Source of the DNA: a virus
Length of the DNA stretch: 23,872 nucleotides
Reading direction: 5' to 3' (one strand)
Virus record (IMG/VR): IMGVR_UViG_3300047550_002510
Coordinates: 1 to 23,872 of that record
A model generated the notes under the pieces. The model saw only the letters and a program-made list of their open reading frames with translations, searched no databases and was not told where the DNA came from. The position numbers and the translations under genes were made by a program. This document shows positions 5,142 to 11,050 of this stretch, piece by piece. Position 1 is the first letter of the stretch; the number at the start of each line of letters is the position of its first letter.

Positions 5142-5170
5142 TTGACTTATGTTATCAAACTAGTTATATT
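5142..5170 (+). promoter_or_regulatory. sigma70-type promoter before tRNA-Ala, with inverted repeat
   Basis: TTGACT 5142-5147, 17-bp spacer, TATATT 5165-5170. A perfect 9-bp inverted repeat (5151-5159/5183-5191) straddles the -10 and the start site, as an operator would. Confidence 0.7.
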
Positions 5171-5203
5171 TAACATTGGTTATTTGATAACAGAAAGTCT
5201 TTT

Positions 5204-5276
5204 GGGCCTGTAGCTCAGCTGGGAGAGCGCCTGATTTGCATTCAGGAGGTCATCGGTTCGATCCCGTTCAGGTCCA
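5204..5276 (+). tRNA. tRNA-Ala(TGC)
   Basis: Acceptor GGGCCTG/CAGGTCC (one G.T), anticodon arm CCTGA-TTTGCAT-TCAGG (TGC). The T-stem has one T.T mismatch. Confidence 0.9.
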
Positions 5277-5280
5277 CTTT

Positions 5281-5315
5281 GGGGAATGTATCGTTGCGAT
5301 ATGTTCCCCGTTTTC
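5281..5315 (+). terminator. terminator-like hairpin between tRNA-Ala and tRNA-Phe
   Basis: Thirteen-bp stem 5281-5293/5297-5309 (two G.T pairs) with a three-base loop, followed by GTTTTC. It may act as a partial terminator or as a processing signal, since tRNA-Phe starts 14 nt after it. Confidence 0.5.
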
Positions 5316-5323
5316 ATCATTAT

Positions 5324-5396
5324 GCCAAGATAGCTCAGTTGGTAGAGCGCAGCCCTGAAGAGGCTGGCGTCGGGGGTTCGACTCCCTCTCTTGGCA
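5324..5396 (+). tRNA. tRNA-Phe(GAA)
   Basis: Acceptor GCCAAGA/TCTTGGC, anticodon arm CAGCC-CTGAAGA-GGCTG (GAA), A73. Confidence 0.93.
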
Positions 5397-5411
5397 TCAA
5401 TCGGAGAAAGT

Positions 5412-5771
5412 ATGAGGTTCTTAACAAGAAAGTTAGTACAACCCGGCGATTTAAATGCAAACGGTACACTATTTGGTGGTCGGTGTTTAGCGTGGGTAGA
5501 CGAAGAAGCGGCAATCTACGCGGCAATAGAAACACGACATAAACGTGTAGTCACCAAAAGTATGTCAGCAATTAATTTTGCAGCGCCGGCCCGTCAAGGT
5601 GATGTAGTGGAAATCGGTATCGCACTGAAACGTGTGGGTAAAACGTCTATTACGTTAGAAGTACAAGTTCGTGATTTGACAACGCAACGTGTTATTGTTA
5701 ACATAGATGAGATGGTATTTGTGTGCGTTGACGAAAACGGAAAACCAGTTCGTCATAGTTTAGGTAGTTAG
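5412..5771 (+). CDS. acyl-CoA thioesterase, hotdog fold (YciA-like)
   Basis: Hydrolyses acyl-CoA thioesters in the cytoplasm. The 119 residues match a single hotdog domain. The motif LNANGTLFGGRCLAWVDEEA (residues 14-33) is the family's helix-capping and catalytic segment, with Asp30 as the probable catalytic residue. A later VEIGIALKRVGKTS strand also matches. Start ATG 5412 is set by GGAG at 5403-5406; the open frame upstream is tRNA-Phe. It is an unusual phage cargo gene, isolated between tRNA-Phe and tRNA-Asn. It might alter host lipid or CoA metabolism, or have been captured with the tRNAs (inference). Confidence 0.88.
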   Translation: MRFLTRKLVQPGDLNANGTLFGGRCLAWVDEEAAIYAAIETRHKRVVTKSMSAINFAAPARQGDVVEIGIALKRVGKTSITLEVQVRDLTTQRVIVNIDEMVFVCVDENGKPVRHSLGS

Positions 5772-5777
5772 TTATAT

Positions 5778-5851
5778 TCCCCGATAGCTCAGTCGGTTAG
5801 AGCATCTGACTGTTAATCAGAGGGTCGTAGGTTCGAATCCTACTCGGGGAG
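5778..5851 (+). tRNA. tRNA-Asn(GTT)
   Basis: Acceptor TCCCCGA/TCGGGGA, anticodon arm TCTGA-CTGTTAA-TCAGA (GTT), G73. Confidence 0.93.
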
Positions 5852-5859
5852 CTTTTATT

Positions 5860-5943
5860 GGGCGGGTGGCCGAGGGGCTGAAGGCATGGGTCTGCAAAAC
5901 CTTTGGAGAAATCCCATCGCAGGTTCGAATCCTGTCTCGCCCT
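5860..5943 (+). tRNA. tRNA-Cys(GCA) on a class II scaffold
   Basis: Acceptor GGGCGGG/CTCGCCC, U73 (the Cys identity base), anticodon loop CTGCAAA giving GCA. The D-arm GTGGCCGAGGGGCTGAAGGC and long variable arm are Ser-like, and the anticodon stem has only four pairs. It looks like a Ser-type body with Cys identity elements. Confidence 0.75.
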
Positions 5944-5946
5944 TAT

Positions 5947-6018
5947 AGGTCTATGGTGTAATTGGCAGCACAGCGCTCTCCAAAAGCTCTGGTCAGGGTT
6001 CGAGTCCTTGTAGGCCTG
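5947..6018 (+). tRNA. tRNA-Trp(CCA)
   Basis: Acceptor AGGTCTA/TAGGCCT, anticodon loop CTCCAAA (CCA), G73. The anticodon stem has one C.T mismatch. Confidence 0.88.
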
Positions 6019-6020
6019 TT

Positions 6021-6094
6021 GGAGTCGTGGCGCAACTGGTTAGCGCACCGCACTGTCACTGCGGGGGTTGCGGGTTCAAGTCCCGTCGATTCCG
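6021..6094 (+). tRNA. tRNA-Asp(GTC)
   Basis: Acceptor GGAGTCG/CGATTCC, anticodon arm CCGCA-CTGTCAC-TGCGG (GTC), G73. Confidence 0.93.
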
Positions 6095-6108
6095 TTACAA
6101 CTAGAAAT

Positions 6109-6184
6109 GGCACGGTGGTCTGAACTGGTTGAGGCACCGCTCTCATAAGGCGGGATTATGTGGGTTCGAGTCCCACCCGTGCTA
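6109..6184 (+). tRNA. tRNA with CAT anticodon (probably elongator Met)
   Basis: Acceptor GGCACGG/CCGTGCT (G1.U72), anticodon arm CCGCT-CTCATAA-GGCGG (CAT), A73. The GGG/CCC anticodon stem of initiators is absent. Confidence 0.85.
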
Positions 6185-6204
6185 CTGACATTCACGGAGG
6201 ACAT

Positions 6205-6396
6205 ATGTATTATATCACATACAACGGCGTAGTTACACCACATCCGTATCGTACACGAGAAGAAGCAGTTCGTGAATTAAACAATACGTTTGTTGATTTA
6301 GAATTAAATGAACATGATGTTGCGTTTTGGCCAAGTGTGTCGGCACGCGGAAATACTAGAATTGAAATTTGTAAGTATGACGGAGAAGTAGAATAA
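6205..6396 (+). CDS. hypothetical protein, 63 aa
   Basis: A strong GGAGG (6196-6200) fixes ATG 6205. A short beta-rich protein beginning MYYITYNGVV, with a helix TREEAVRELNNTF and a final strand (RIEICKYDGEVE). No recognised family. Flanked by a CAT-anticodon tRNA and tRNA-Tyr; stops five bases before the latter. Confidence 0.7.
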   Translation: MYYITYNGVVTPHPYRTREEAVRELNNTFVDLELNEHDVAFWPSVSARGNTRIEICKYDGEVE

Positions 6397-6401
6397 TAGT
6401 A

Positions 6402-6483
6402 GGGAGTATCGCATAGCGGCAATTGCTGTTGACTGTAAATCAACTGCCTAACGGCTTCGGAGGTTCGAGTCCTTCTACTCCCA
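6402..6483 (+). tRNA. tRNA-Tyr(GTA)
   Basis: Class II. Acceptor GGGAGTA/TACTCCC, anticodon arm GTTGA-CTGTAAA-TCAAC (GTA), long variable arm, A73. Confidence 0.92.
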
Positions 6484-6505
6484 TAAAATGTAAGGATAAT
6501 AAAGT

Positions 6506-7138
6506 ATGAATATAGGAATTAATTTAGCCGGAATTAGTTTACACTATAGAAATAGAGATTGGAAAAGAACTAAAGAAAGTATCACCCAACAAATTATAAA
6601 TTGTTGGGAACCTCATAATGTTATGATATACACAACAACATATGATAGCATTCCGTCTCCAAATGAATTAAACGAATTATTACACTCTTATAAACCTAAA
6701 AAACATAAATTTTTAGGATTTCAAGACCAACGATTAACGTACAAACAAAGTTTAGAACTTATGTTAGGTGAAGAATTGGATTTCATCATCAGTACACGAT
6801 TTGATATTATATTCAATTCACCATTAAGTTCTTACAATATTAAATTTGATAAATTTAATTTTCTATTTAAAGAAGGAAACGGTTATTGGGAAAAGGATAA
6901 GTTTACGTGCGACAATTTATTTTGTTTCCCAGCAAAATATTTACAAGCAACTATAGATAGTATAAATGAGTTTTATGTTAATCCATATAGAGAATGTTGT
7001 TCGGACTTACACCCATTATACAGATATATTGTCCCAAAAATAGGTGAAGAAAACACGCATTTTATTTTTGACGAAATACATTTAAGTGGTACTGGAGCAG
7101 TGGGTAATCCGTATTATAAACTTGATAGATATGATTGA
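6506..7138 (+). CDS. putative glycosyltransferase-like protein
   Basis: Has 210 residues and a very AT-rich gene. The N-terminus (NLAGISLHYRNRDW) and a central ISTRFDIIFNSPL segment resemble the acidic metal-binding region of GT-A-like glycosyltransferases found in phage and capsule loci. A late FDEIHLSGTG segment and four Cys are also present. I cannot name a family. A sugar-transfer role is inference from these motifs only. ATG 6506 is preceded by AAGGATAA. Confidence 0.4.
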   Translation: MNIGINLAGISLHYRNRDWKRTKESITQQIINCWEPHNVMIYTTTYDSIPSPNELNELLHSYKPKKHKFLGFQDQRLTYKQSLELMLGEELDFIISTRFDIIFNSPLSSYNIKFDKFNFLFKEGNGYWEKDKFTCDNLFCFPAKYLQATIDSINEFYVNPYRECCSDLHPLYRYIVPKIGEENTHFIFDEIHLSGTGAVGNPYYKLDRYD

Positions 7139-7140
7139 AA

Positions 7141-7213
7141 GCATCCATAGCTCAATTGGCAGAGCATGTGACTCTTAATCACCAGGTTCTAGGTTCGATT
7201 CCTAGTGGATGCA
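7141..7213 (+). tRNA. tRNA-Lys(CTT)
   Basis: Acceptor GCATCCA/TGGATGC, anticodon arm GTGA-CTCTTAA-TCAC (CTT), A73. Starts two bases after the preceding CDS. Confidence 0.92.
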
Positions 7214-7216
7214 TAC

Positions 7217-7290
7217 AGGCGCGTAGCTCAGGTGGTTAGAGCGCTGCTCTGATAAAGCAGAGGTCGATGGTTCAACTCCATCCGTGCCTA
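7217..7290 (+). tRNA. tRNA-Ile(GAT)
   Basis: Acceptor AGGCGCG/CGTGCCT, anticodon arm CTGCT-CTGATAA-AGCAG (GAT), A73. Confidence 0.92.
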
Positions 7291-7293
7291 TTT

Positions 7294-7367
7294 GCTCTTG
7301 TGGCGCAATTGGATAGCGCAGCTGATTTCTACTCAGCGGGTTGGGGGTTCGAGTCCCTCCAAGAGCG
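7294..7367 (+). tRNA. tRNA-Arg(TCT)
   Basis: Acceptor GCTCTTG/CAAGAGC, anticodon arm GCTGA-TTTCTAC-TCAGC (TCT), G73. Confidence 0.92.
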
Positions 7368-7368
7368 T

Positions 7369-7521
7369 ATGACAATACTTAAATGCAAAAACTGTGGGGA
7401 AACCCAAAACGTACATACTAACTATGCGTATCATTTACCTGATACGCCTGTAGAAAGTATTTTGTGTAACGAGTGTGGGGAAATTACAGAAGTTGATGGC
7501 GATTGTAGCTCAATCGGCTAG
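7369..7521 (+). CDS. 50-residue zinc-ribbon protein overlapping tRNA-His
   Basis: Two CxxC knuckles (CKNC at residues 6-9, CNEC at about 33-36) separated by about 23 residues form a zinc-ribbon. ATG 7369 lies two bases after tRNA-Arg, with no clear ribosome binding site, so initiation may depend on tRNA processing. The last eight codons and the TAG stop lie inside the 5' half of tRNA-His: the same DNA is read as protein and as tRNA. Confidence 0.55.
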   Translation: MTILKCKNCGETQNVHTNYAYHLPDTPVESILCNECGEITEVDGDCSSIG

Positions 7522-7572
7522 AGCATCGGATTGTGGTTCCGAGGGTTGCGGGTTCGATCCCCGTCATTCGCC
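7498..7572 (+). tRNA. tRNA-His(GTG)
   Basis: Encoded G-1 (7498) opposite C73, as required for His. Acceptor GCGATTG/CATTCGC with one T.T mismatch, anticodon arm TCGGA-TTGTGGT-TCCGA (GTG). Confidence 0.9.
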
Positions 7573-7613
7573 CTAAATGGTTGTGGGTTATGTTAACTAC
7601 AATTGAGATTTAT

Positions 7614-7775
7614 ATGAAACTAGCAATTATAATCATAGCAATGTGGTGCATTGTACTAGAGTTTTTGGTATGGAACGTAGAACAAAAAGATAAAGTTATT
7701 AAAGAAGAACGTAAAAGAGAATTAGAAAGAAAAGCTCGTGAACGTGAAGAGTGGGCTAAACGATATCATCGCTGA
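7614..7775 (+). CDS. membrane-anchored coiled-coil peptide overlapping tRNA-Thr
   Basis: From ATG 7614, 53 residues: one membrane helix (residues 2-21), then a highly charged helix rich in Glu, Lys and Arg (KEERKRELERKAREREE), consistent with a coiled coil. ATG 7590 is an alternative start in frame. The TGA stop lies in the first five bases of tRNA-Thr(GGT). The architecture recalls an inner-membrane spanin, but evidence is thin. Confidence 0.5.
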   Translation: MKLAIIIIAMWCIVLEFLVWNVEQKDKVIKEERKRELERKAREREEWAKRYHR

Positions 7776-7843
7776 TATAGCTCAGTTGGTAGAGCACATT
7801 CTTGGTAAGGATGAGGTCACCAGTTCGATCCTGGTTATCAGCT
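7771..7843 (+). tRNA. tRNA-Thr(GGT)
   Basis: Acceptor GCTGATA/TATCAGC, anticodon arm CATTC-TTGGTAA-GGATG (GGT), U73. Confidence 0.92.
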
Positions 7844-7847
7844 CTCT

Positions 7848-7921
7848 GCGTCTGTAGCTCAACTGGATAGAGCATCACACTACGGATGTGAGGGTTATAG
7901 GTTCAAGTCCTTTCAGGCGCG
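7848..7921 (+). tRNA. tRNA-Arg(ACG)
   Basis: Acceptor GCGTCTG/CAGGCGC, anticodon arm TCACA-CTACGGA-TGTGA (ACG; needs A34-to-inosine editing to read CGN), G73. One T.T mismatch in the T-stem. Confidence 0.9.
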
Positions 7922-7923
7922 TC

Positions 7924-7995
7924 GCCTCGATGGTGTAATGGATAGCACGAAACGCTTCGAACGTTTTAGTGGGGGTTCGAGTCCCTCTTGGGGCA
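7924..7995 (+). tRNA. tRNA-Arg(TCG)
   Basis: Acceptor GCCTCGA/TTGGGGC, anticodon arm AAACG-CTTCGAA-CGTTT (TCG), A73. Confidence 0.9.
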
Positions 7996-7996
7996 C

Positions 7997-8025
7997 TTGA
8001 CAACAAAACAGAAATGGTGTATATT
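7997..8025 (+). promoter_or_regulatory. sigma70-type promoter before tRNA-Pro
   Basis: TTGACA 7997-8002, 17-bp spacer, TATATT 8020-8025 followed by TAG. It starts two bases after tRNA-Arg(TCG). Confidence 0.8.
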
Positions 8026-8036
8026 TAGATACATTA

Positions 8037-8109
8037 CGGGGAGTAGCTCAGTTGGTAGAGTGCACGCTTTGGGAGCGTGATGTCGCAGGTTCGAGTCCTG
8101 TCTCCCCGA
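8037..8109 (+). tRNA. tRNA-Pro(TGG)
   Basis: Acceptor CGGGGAG/CTCCCCG, anticodon arm CACGC-TTTGGGA-GCGTG (TGG), A73. Confidence 0.93.
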
Positions 8110-8122
8110 TACGGAGGAAAGT

Positions 8123-8275
8123 ATGAAATTACGATTGATAGCAGAATCATTAAGTGTTGCCGCATTTTTTATCGTCTTACTGGTAATTCTTTACAAACTC
8201 TACGCATCAACTACAGAGTTAAAAAGTTTAGAAGGTGGGGATATTGAAAAGGCAATAAAGACGCAACAGTTTTAA
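8123..8275 (+). CDS. 50-residue single-pass membrane protein
   Basis: GGAGG eight bases before ATG 8123. Basic N-terminus, membrane helix about residues 10-27, then a polar amphipathic tail (TTELKSLEGGDIEKAIKTQQ). It stops five bases before tRNA-Val. Function unknown. Confidence 0.6.
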   Translation: MKLRLIAESLSVAAFFIVLLVILYKLYASTTELKSLEGGDIEKAIKTQQF

Positions 8276-8280
8276 AAGTA

Positions 8281-8353
8281 GGGCGGTTGGCGCAATGGTT
8301 AGCGCACTTCGTTTACACCGAAGGGGTTAGGGGTTCGAGTCCCTTACCGCCCA
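8281..8353 (+). tRNA. tRNA-Val(TAC)
   Basis: Acceptor GGGCGGT/ACCGCCC, anticodon arm CTTCG-TTTACAC-CGAAG (TAC), A73. Confidence 0.93.
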
Positions 8354-8354
8354 T

Positions 8355-8426
8355 GCACGTGTCATATAACGGCTATTATCCTAGCCTTCCAAGCTAGAGA
8401 CGCGGGTTCGACTCCCGCCACGTGCT
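8355..8426 (+). tRNA. tRNA-Gly(TCC), canonical copy
   Basis: Acceptor GCACGTG/CACGTGC, anticodon arm CTAGC-CTTCCAA-GCTAG (TCC), normal T-arm GCGGG-TTCGACT-CCCGC, U73. Confidence 0.92.
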
Positions 8427-8430
8427 CTTT

Positions 8431-8512
8431 GCTCTTGTGGTGGAATGGTATACACGGCAGTCTCAAAAACTGCTTCCCATTGGGATTGTGAGTTCGAGTC
8501 TCACCGAGAGCA
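8431..8512 (+). tRNA. tRNA-Leu(CAA)
   Basis: Class II. Acceptor GCTCTTG/CGAGAGC, anticodon arm GCAGT-CTCAAAA-ACTGC (CAA), long variable arm, A73. Confidence 0.92.
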
Positions 8513-8528
8513 TACAATAGTTTTTCCT

Positions 8529-8613
8529 GGACAGATGGCTGAGTGGCTAAAGGCGCTCGTCTTGAAAACGAGAAATGTGAAAGCATTCGGGGGTTCGAAT
8601 CCCTCTCTGTCCG
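8529..8613 (+). tRNA. tRNA-Ser(TGA)
   Basis: Class II. Acceptor GGACAGA/TCTGTCC, anticodon arm CTCGT-CTTGAAA-ACGAG (TGA), G73. Confidence 0.93.
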
Positions 8614-8639
8614 TTAAATTTTATTTATTGAGACAAGTT

Positions 8640-9242
8640 ATGCACGACACTGCAGAAAAAAATGCAACATTATTTTTTCGCACATATGTTTTGCCCAACA
8701 ATATTGGTAAAATATTAGAGGTTGGAAGTTGTAGTGTGGGTGAACCCGACGAATTTATATTACGACATTTAAAGCCACCACAAATGGAATATGTCGGATT
8801 AGATATTTCTATGGGAAATAATGTAGATGTATTATGGGATACCGAACGCATTCCGTTTGAAAACGATACATTTGACTTCGTAGTAAGTACATCGTGCTTT
8901 GAACACGATGAATTGTTTTGGGTAACGTATTTAGAAATTCTCCGCGTACTGAAACCCAACGGATTGTTTTATATGAATGCTCCATCAAACGGAGTATATC
9001 ATGCGTATCCCGTAGATTGTTGGAGGTTTTATCCAGACGCGGCACATGCATTAGTAAAGTGGGGCAAACGAAATGGTTACAAACACAATGCAGTATTAGA
9101 ACATTATACGCATAATGCGGGCCCTCATAACTGGGCCGATTATGTCGCGGTGTTTATAAAAAATGATATGTATAAAAATGAATATCCGAATAGAATGGTC
9201 ACAGATATCATAGATAATTGCACGAATCCATACTATTTTTAA
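8640..9242 (+). CDS. SAM-dependent methyltransferase, class I
   Basis: Has 200 residues with a Rossmann-type layout: motif I ILEVGSCSVGEPDEF (residues 25-39), a VGLDIS segment ending in the ribose-binding Asp, FDFVVSTSCFEHD (motif IV) and VLKPNGLFYMNAPS (motif VI). This is the Methyltransf_11-like pattern. The target is not evident; small molecules, sugars and cap-like modifications are all possible. ATG 8640 follows GAGACAAG. The open frame back to 8445 runs through tRNA-Leu and tRNA-Ser and is not coding. Confidence 0.82.
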   Translation: MHDTAEKNATLFFRTYVLPNNIGKILEVGSCSVGEPDEFILRHLKPPQMEYVGLDISMGNNVDVLWDTERIPFENDTFDFVVSTSCFEHDELFWVTYLEILRVLKPNGLFYMNAPSNGVYHAYPVDCWRFYPDAAHALVKWGKRNGYKHNAVLEHYTHNAGPHNWADYVAVFIKNDMYKNEYPNRMVTDIIDNCTNPYYF

Positions 9243-9273
9243 AAGGTTACGTTCTCATTTAACGGAGAATGTT

Positions 9274-9546
9274 ATGGCAGCAAAAAATATTGGTGAAACC
9301 TTTTTAGAAAAGTTGAAAGAACAATCCTTCACGATTATTTTACTAGTGGGGATTATGTATTATCAAAATACGTTGTTCACGCAACAGATGAATGAGTATA
9401 AAAAGATGATACAGCAGAAAGAAGAATTAATATTGAAGTTGACCGAAGAAGAACGTATCAGATTGATTGAACGTGAGAAGTATTTGATTGAACAACGCGA
9501 TGGTTTTATTCAAGACCTTCGTGAAGAAATAGGTAGACGGAGATAG
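9274..9546 (+). CDS. membrane-anchored coiled-coil protein
   Basis: Has 90 residues. GGAG about seven bases before ATG 9274. A membrane segment at about residues 18-32 is followed by a long charged helix with heptad character to the C-terminus (EELILKLTEEERIRLIEREK). Spanin-like or tail-tube chaperone-like roles are possible, but no family is recognised. Confidence 0.6.
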   Translation: MAAKNIGETFLEKLKEQSFTIILLVGIMYYQNTLFTQQMNEYKKMIQQKEELILKLTEEERIRLIEREKYLIEQRDGFIQDLREEIGRRR

Positions 9547-9547
9547 T

Positions 9548-9883
9548 ATGCATCCAATAATAAAAAAATATTTAGTTGCGTTTGCTGCAAAAGATTTAGA
9601 CACTCTCGCTGAAGTATATCACGATAATGTAGTGTTATGGGAATGGGGAGAACATATTTTTATGGGAAAACAAAATGTATTAAACGCAAACAAACAATTG
9701 TTTTCTGGTACAGAAAATTTTGGTGTAGTGATTCAGTCCAACGGTAGTGTTACGACCGCGGATGAGGATAGACATATGGTAGAAATGTCAATTCTTTTTG
9801 ACAATAAGATGATTTCGGTTGTAGATGTTATCACCATCTACGAAGATAAAATTTTTTCAATTCAAGCATATAGAGGTTTCTAA
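9548..9883 (+). CDS. NTF2-like / SnoaL-like protein
   Basis: Has 111 residues. The pattern IIKKYLVAFAAKDLDTLAEVYHDNVVLWEW, then alternating strands ending in VVDVITIYEDKIFSIQAYR, is typical of the NTF2-like cone fold used by SnoaL-type cyclases and small ligand-binding proteins. Substrate unknown. It starts two bases after the previous stop, so the pair is probably co-translated. Confidence 0.72.
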   Translation: MHPIIKKYLVAFAAKDLDTLAEVYHDNVVLWEWGEHIFMGKQNVLNANKQLFSGTENFGVVIQSNGSVTTADEDRHMVEMSILFDNKMISVVDVITIYEDKIFSIQAYRGF

Positions 9884-9897
9884 ACAACGAGGTTATT

Positions 9898-10152
9898 ATG
9901 AATTTAGCTCCACAAGACAAGAAAAAGCTCGAAACAGCATTAAAAGATATGAGTACGTCAATGACGCGAGTTGCCGCGGAACGTGACTTACAGAAGAACG
10001 TCATCAACGACATCTGTGAGGAACTGGATTTGAATAAGAAAGTGTTCCGTAAGTTAGCGAAAGTCTATCACAAGCAAAACTTCGCAGACGAAGTGGCAAC
10101 CCATCAAGAGTTTGAATCACTCTATGAAACCGTAACTAAAAATAATATCTAA
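9898..10152 (+). CDS. dsbA: DsbA-like double-stranded DNA-binding protein
   Basis: Has 84 residues resembling T4 DsbA, which binds double-stranded DNA near late promoters and assists late transcription. The C-terminal block matches well in order: an IxDI...EL segment, then KVFRKLAKVYHKQN and ESLYETV, corresponding to T4's KMFNRLLALYHKDN and ELYDAV. ATG 9898 follows a GAGGTT. It supports a T4-like late-transcription apparatus elsewhere in this genome (inference). Confidence 0.78.
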   Translation: MNLAPQDKKKLETALKDMSTSMTRVAAERDLQKNVINDICEELDLNKKVFRKLAKVYHKQNFADEVATHQEFESLYETVTKNNI

Positions 10153-10160
10153 TGTAGTTT

Positions 10161-10245
10161 GGACGGTTGGCTGAGTGGTCTAAAGCAGGAGATTACTAAT
10201 CTCTCGTACTGAAAGGTACCGTGGGTTCGAATCCTACACCGTCCG
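10161..10245 (+). tRNA. tRNA-Ser with unusual ACT anticodon
   Basis: Class II, Ser-type D-arm. Acceptor GGACGGT/ACCGTCC, G73, variable arm GTAC-TGAAAG-GTAC. Anticodon arm GGAGA-TTACTAA-TCTCT gives ACT, where GCT is the near-universal form for AGY codons. Confidence 0.85.
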
Positions 10246-10268
10246 TCATTATTTAAACAGAGCATAGT

Positions 10269-10931
10269 ATGATTTATATTCTTGGTGATTTGCACGGAAA
10301 CTGGTCTGCTCTTAAACGAGTTGCAGCACTAGTTAATTCCGACGATGTAATTATTCAAGTTGGGGATTTCGGAATCTATCCAAGTTGTCTTGATGACTTG
10401 AAAGAATCTTTCCCTGCTGGGTTCCCCTGCAAGGTATTAGTGGTGGACGGAAACCACGAAGATTTCAATATCATTAATCAATGGTCAAAGGATACTCCTA
10501 CAGAATTCCATACGAACTTTTTTTATATGCCCCGTGGATATGTCACCGAAATCAATGGTGAAGTATTTGGATTTCTCGGTGGCGCCGAAAGTGTCGATAA
10601 AGCGTGGAGAACACCTGGATTGGACTGGTTTGCTGAAGAACGGGTGCAAATGGAAGATATCGATACATTGATTTCGAATCTGAATGGTCGCCCGCTCGAT
10701 GTATTGATTACGCACAGTCCCCCCGAATTCGTCAATCGTACTTATTTCCCCAAGTTCAAGGAAGAAGAGTGGAATCTTCCGTTGGGGTGGATTGATGAAT
10801 CAGCGGTTCGTATCAATAAAGCACATTGGGCGGTACGGCCGAAAAAACACTATTGTGGACATATGCATTCCGTCATTACTCACGATGGTATCCGAATCGT
10901 CGATATTAACGAATTCGTTGAACATAAATAG
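10269..10931 (+). CDS. calcineurin-like metallophosphoesterase
   Basis: Has 220 residues. All metal-site motifs of the family are present in order: GDLHG (6-10), GDFG (32-35), GNHE (61-64), an ITHSPPE segment and a final GHMHS. Two-metal phosphoester hydrolysis is expected; substrates in phages include nucleotides, RNA ends and protein phosphates. It lies 23 nt after tRNA-Ser and ends before a terminator/promoter hairpin. Confidence 0.9.
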   Translation: MIYILGDLHGNWSALKRVAALVNSDDVIIQVGDFGIYPSCLDDLKESFPAGFPCKVLVVDGNHEDFNIINQWSKDTPTEFHTNFFYMPRGYVTEINGEVFGFLGGAESVDKAWRTPGLDWFAEERVQMEDIDTLISNLNGRPLDVLITHSPPEFVNRTYFPKFKEEEWNLPLGWIDESAVRINKAHWAVRPKKHYCGHMHSVITHDGIRIVDINEFVEHK

Positions 10932-10965
10932 TTATTAATACATTAATAAGTTATTTTTCCCTCTG

Positions 10966-10996
10966 AAACCACCCCCTTGACTTGGGGGTGGTTTTT
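10966..10996 (+). terminator. strong intrinsic terminator with a -35 box in its loop
   Basis: Perfect 11-bp stem AAACCACCCCC/GGGGGTGGTTT (10966-10976/10984-10994) and a T-run to 10996. The seven-base loop TTGACTT is almost exactly the -35 hexamer of the next promoter. Confidence 0.9.
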
Positions 10997-11005
10997 GGGT
11001 ATATT
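10977..11005 (+). promoter_or_regulatory. sigma70-type promoter for the VWA gene
   Basis: TTGACT 10977-10982 (the terminator loop), 17-bp spacer, TATATT 11000-11005 followed by TAG. Confidence 0.8.
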
Positions 11006-11050
11006 TAGGTATAGTCTGGTAAACTCACTTTTTCAAAGGACACCAATTTT

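Noticed and set aside
8445-8639. N-terminal extension of the methyltransferase
   Set aside because: The open frame runs through tRNA-Leu and tRNA-Ser; ATG 8640 gives a complete domain.
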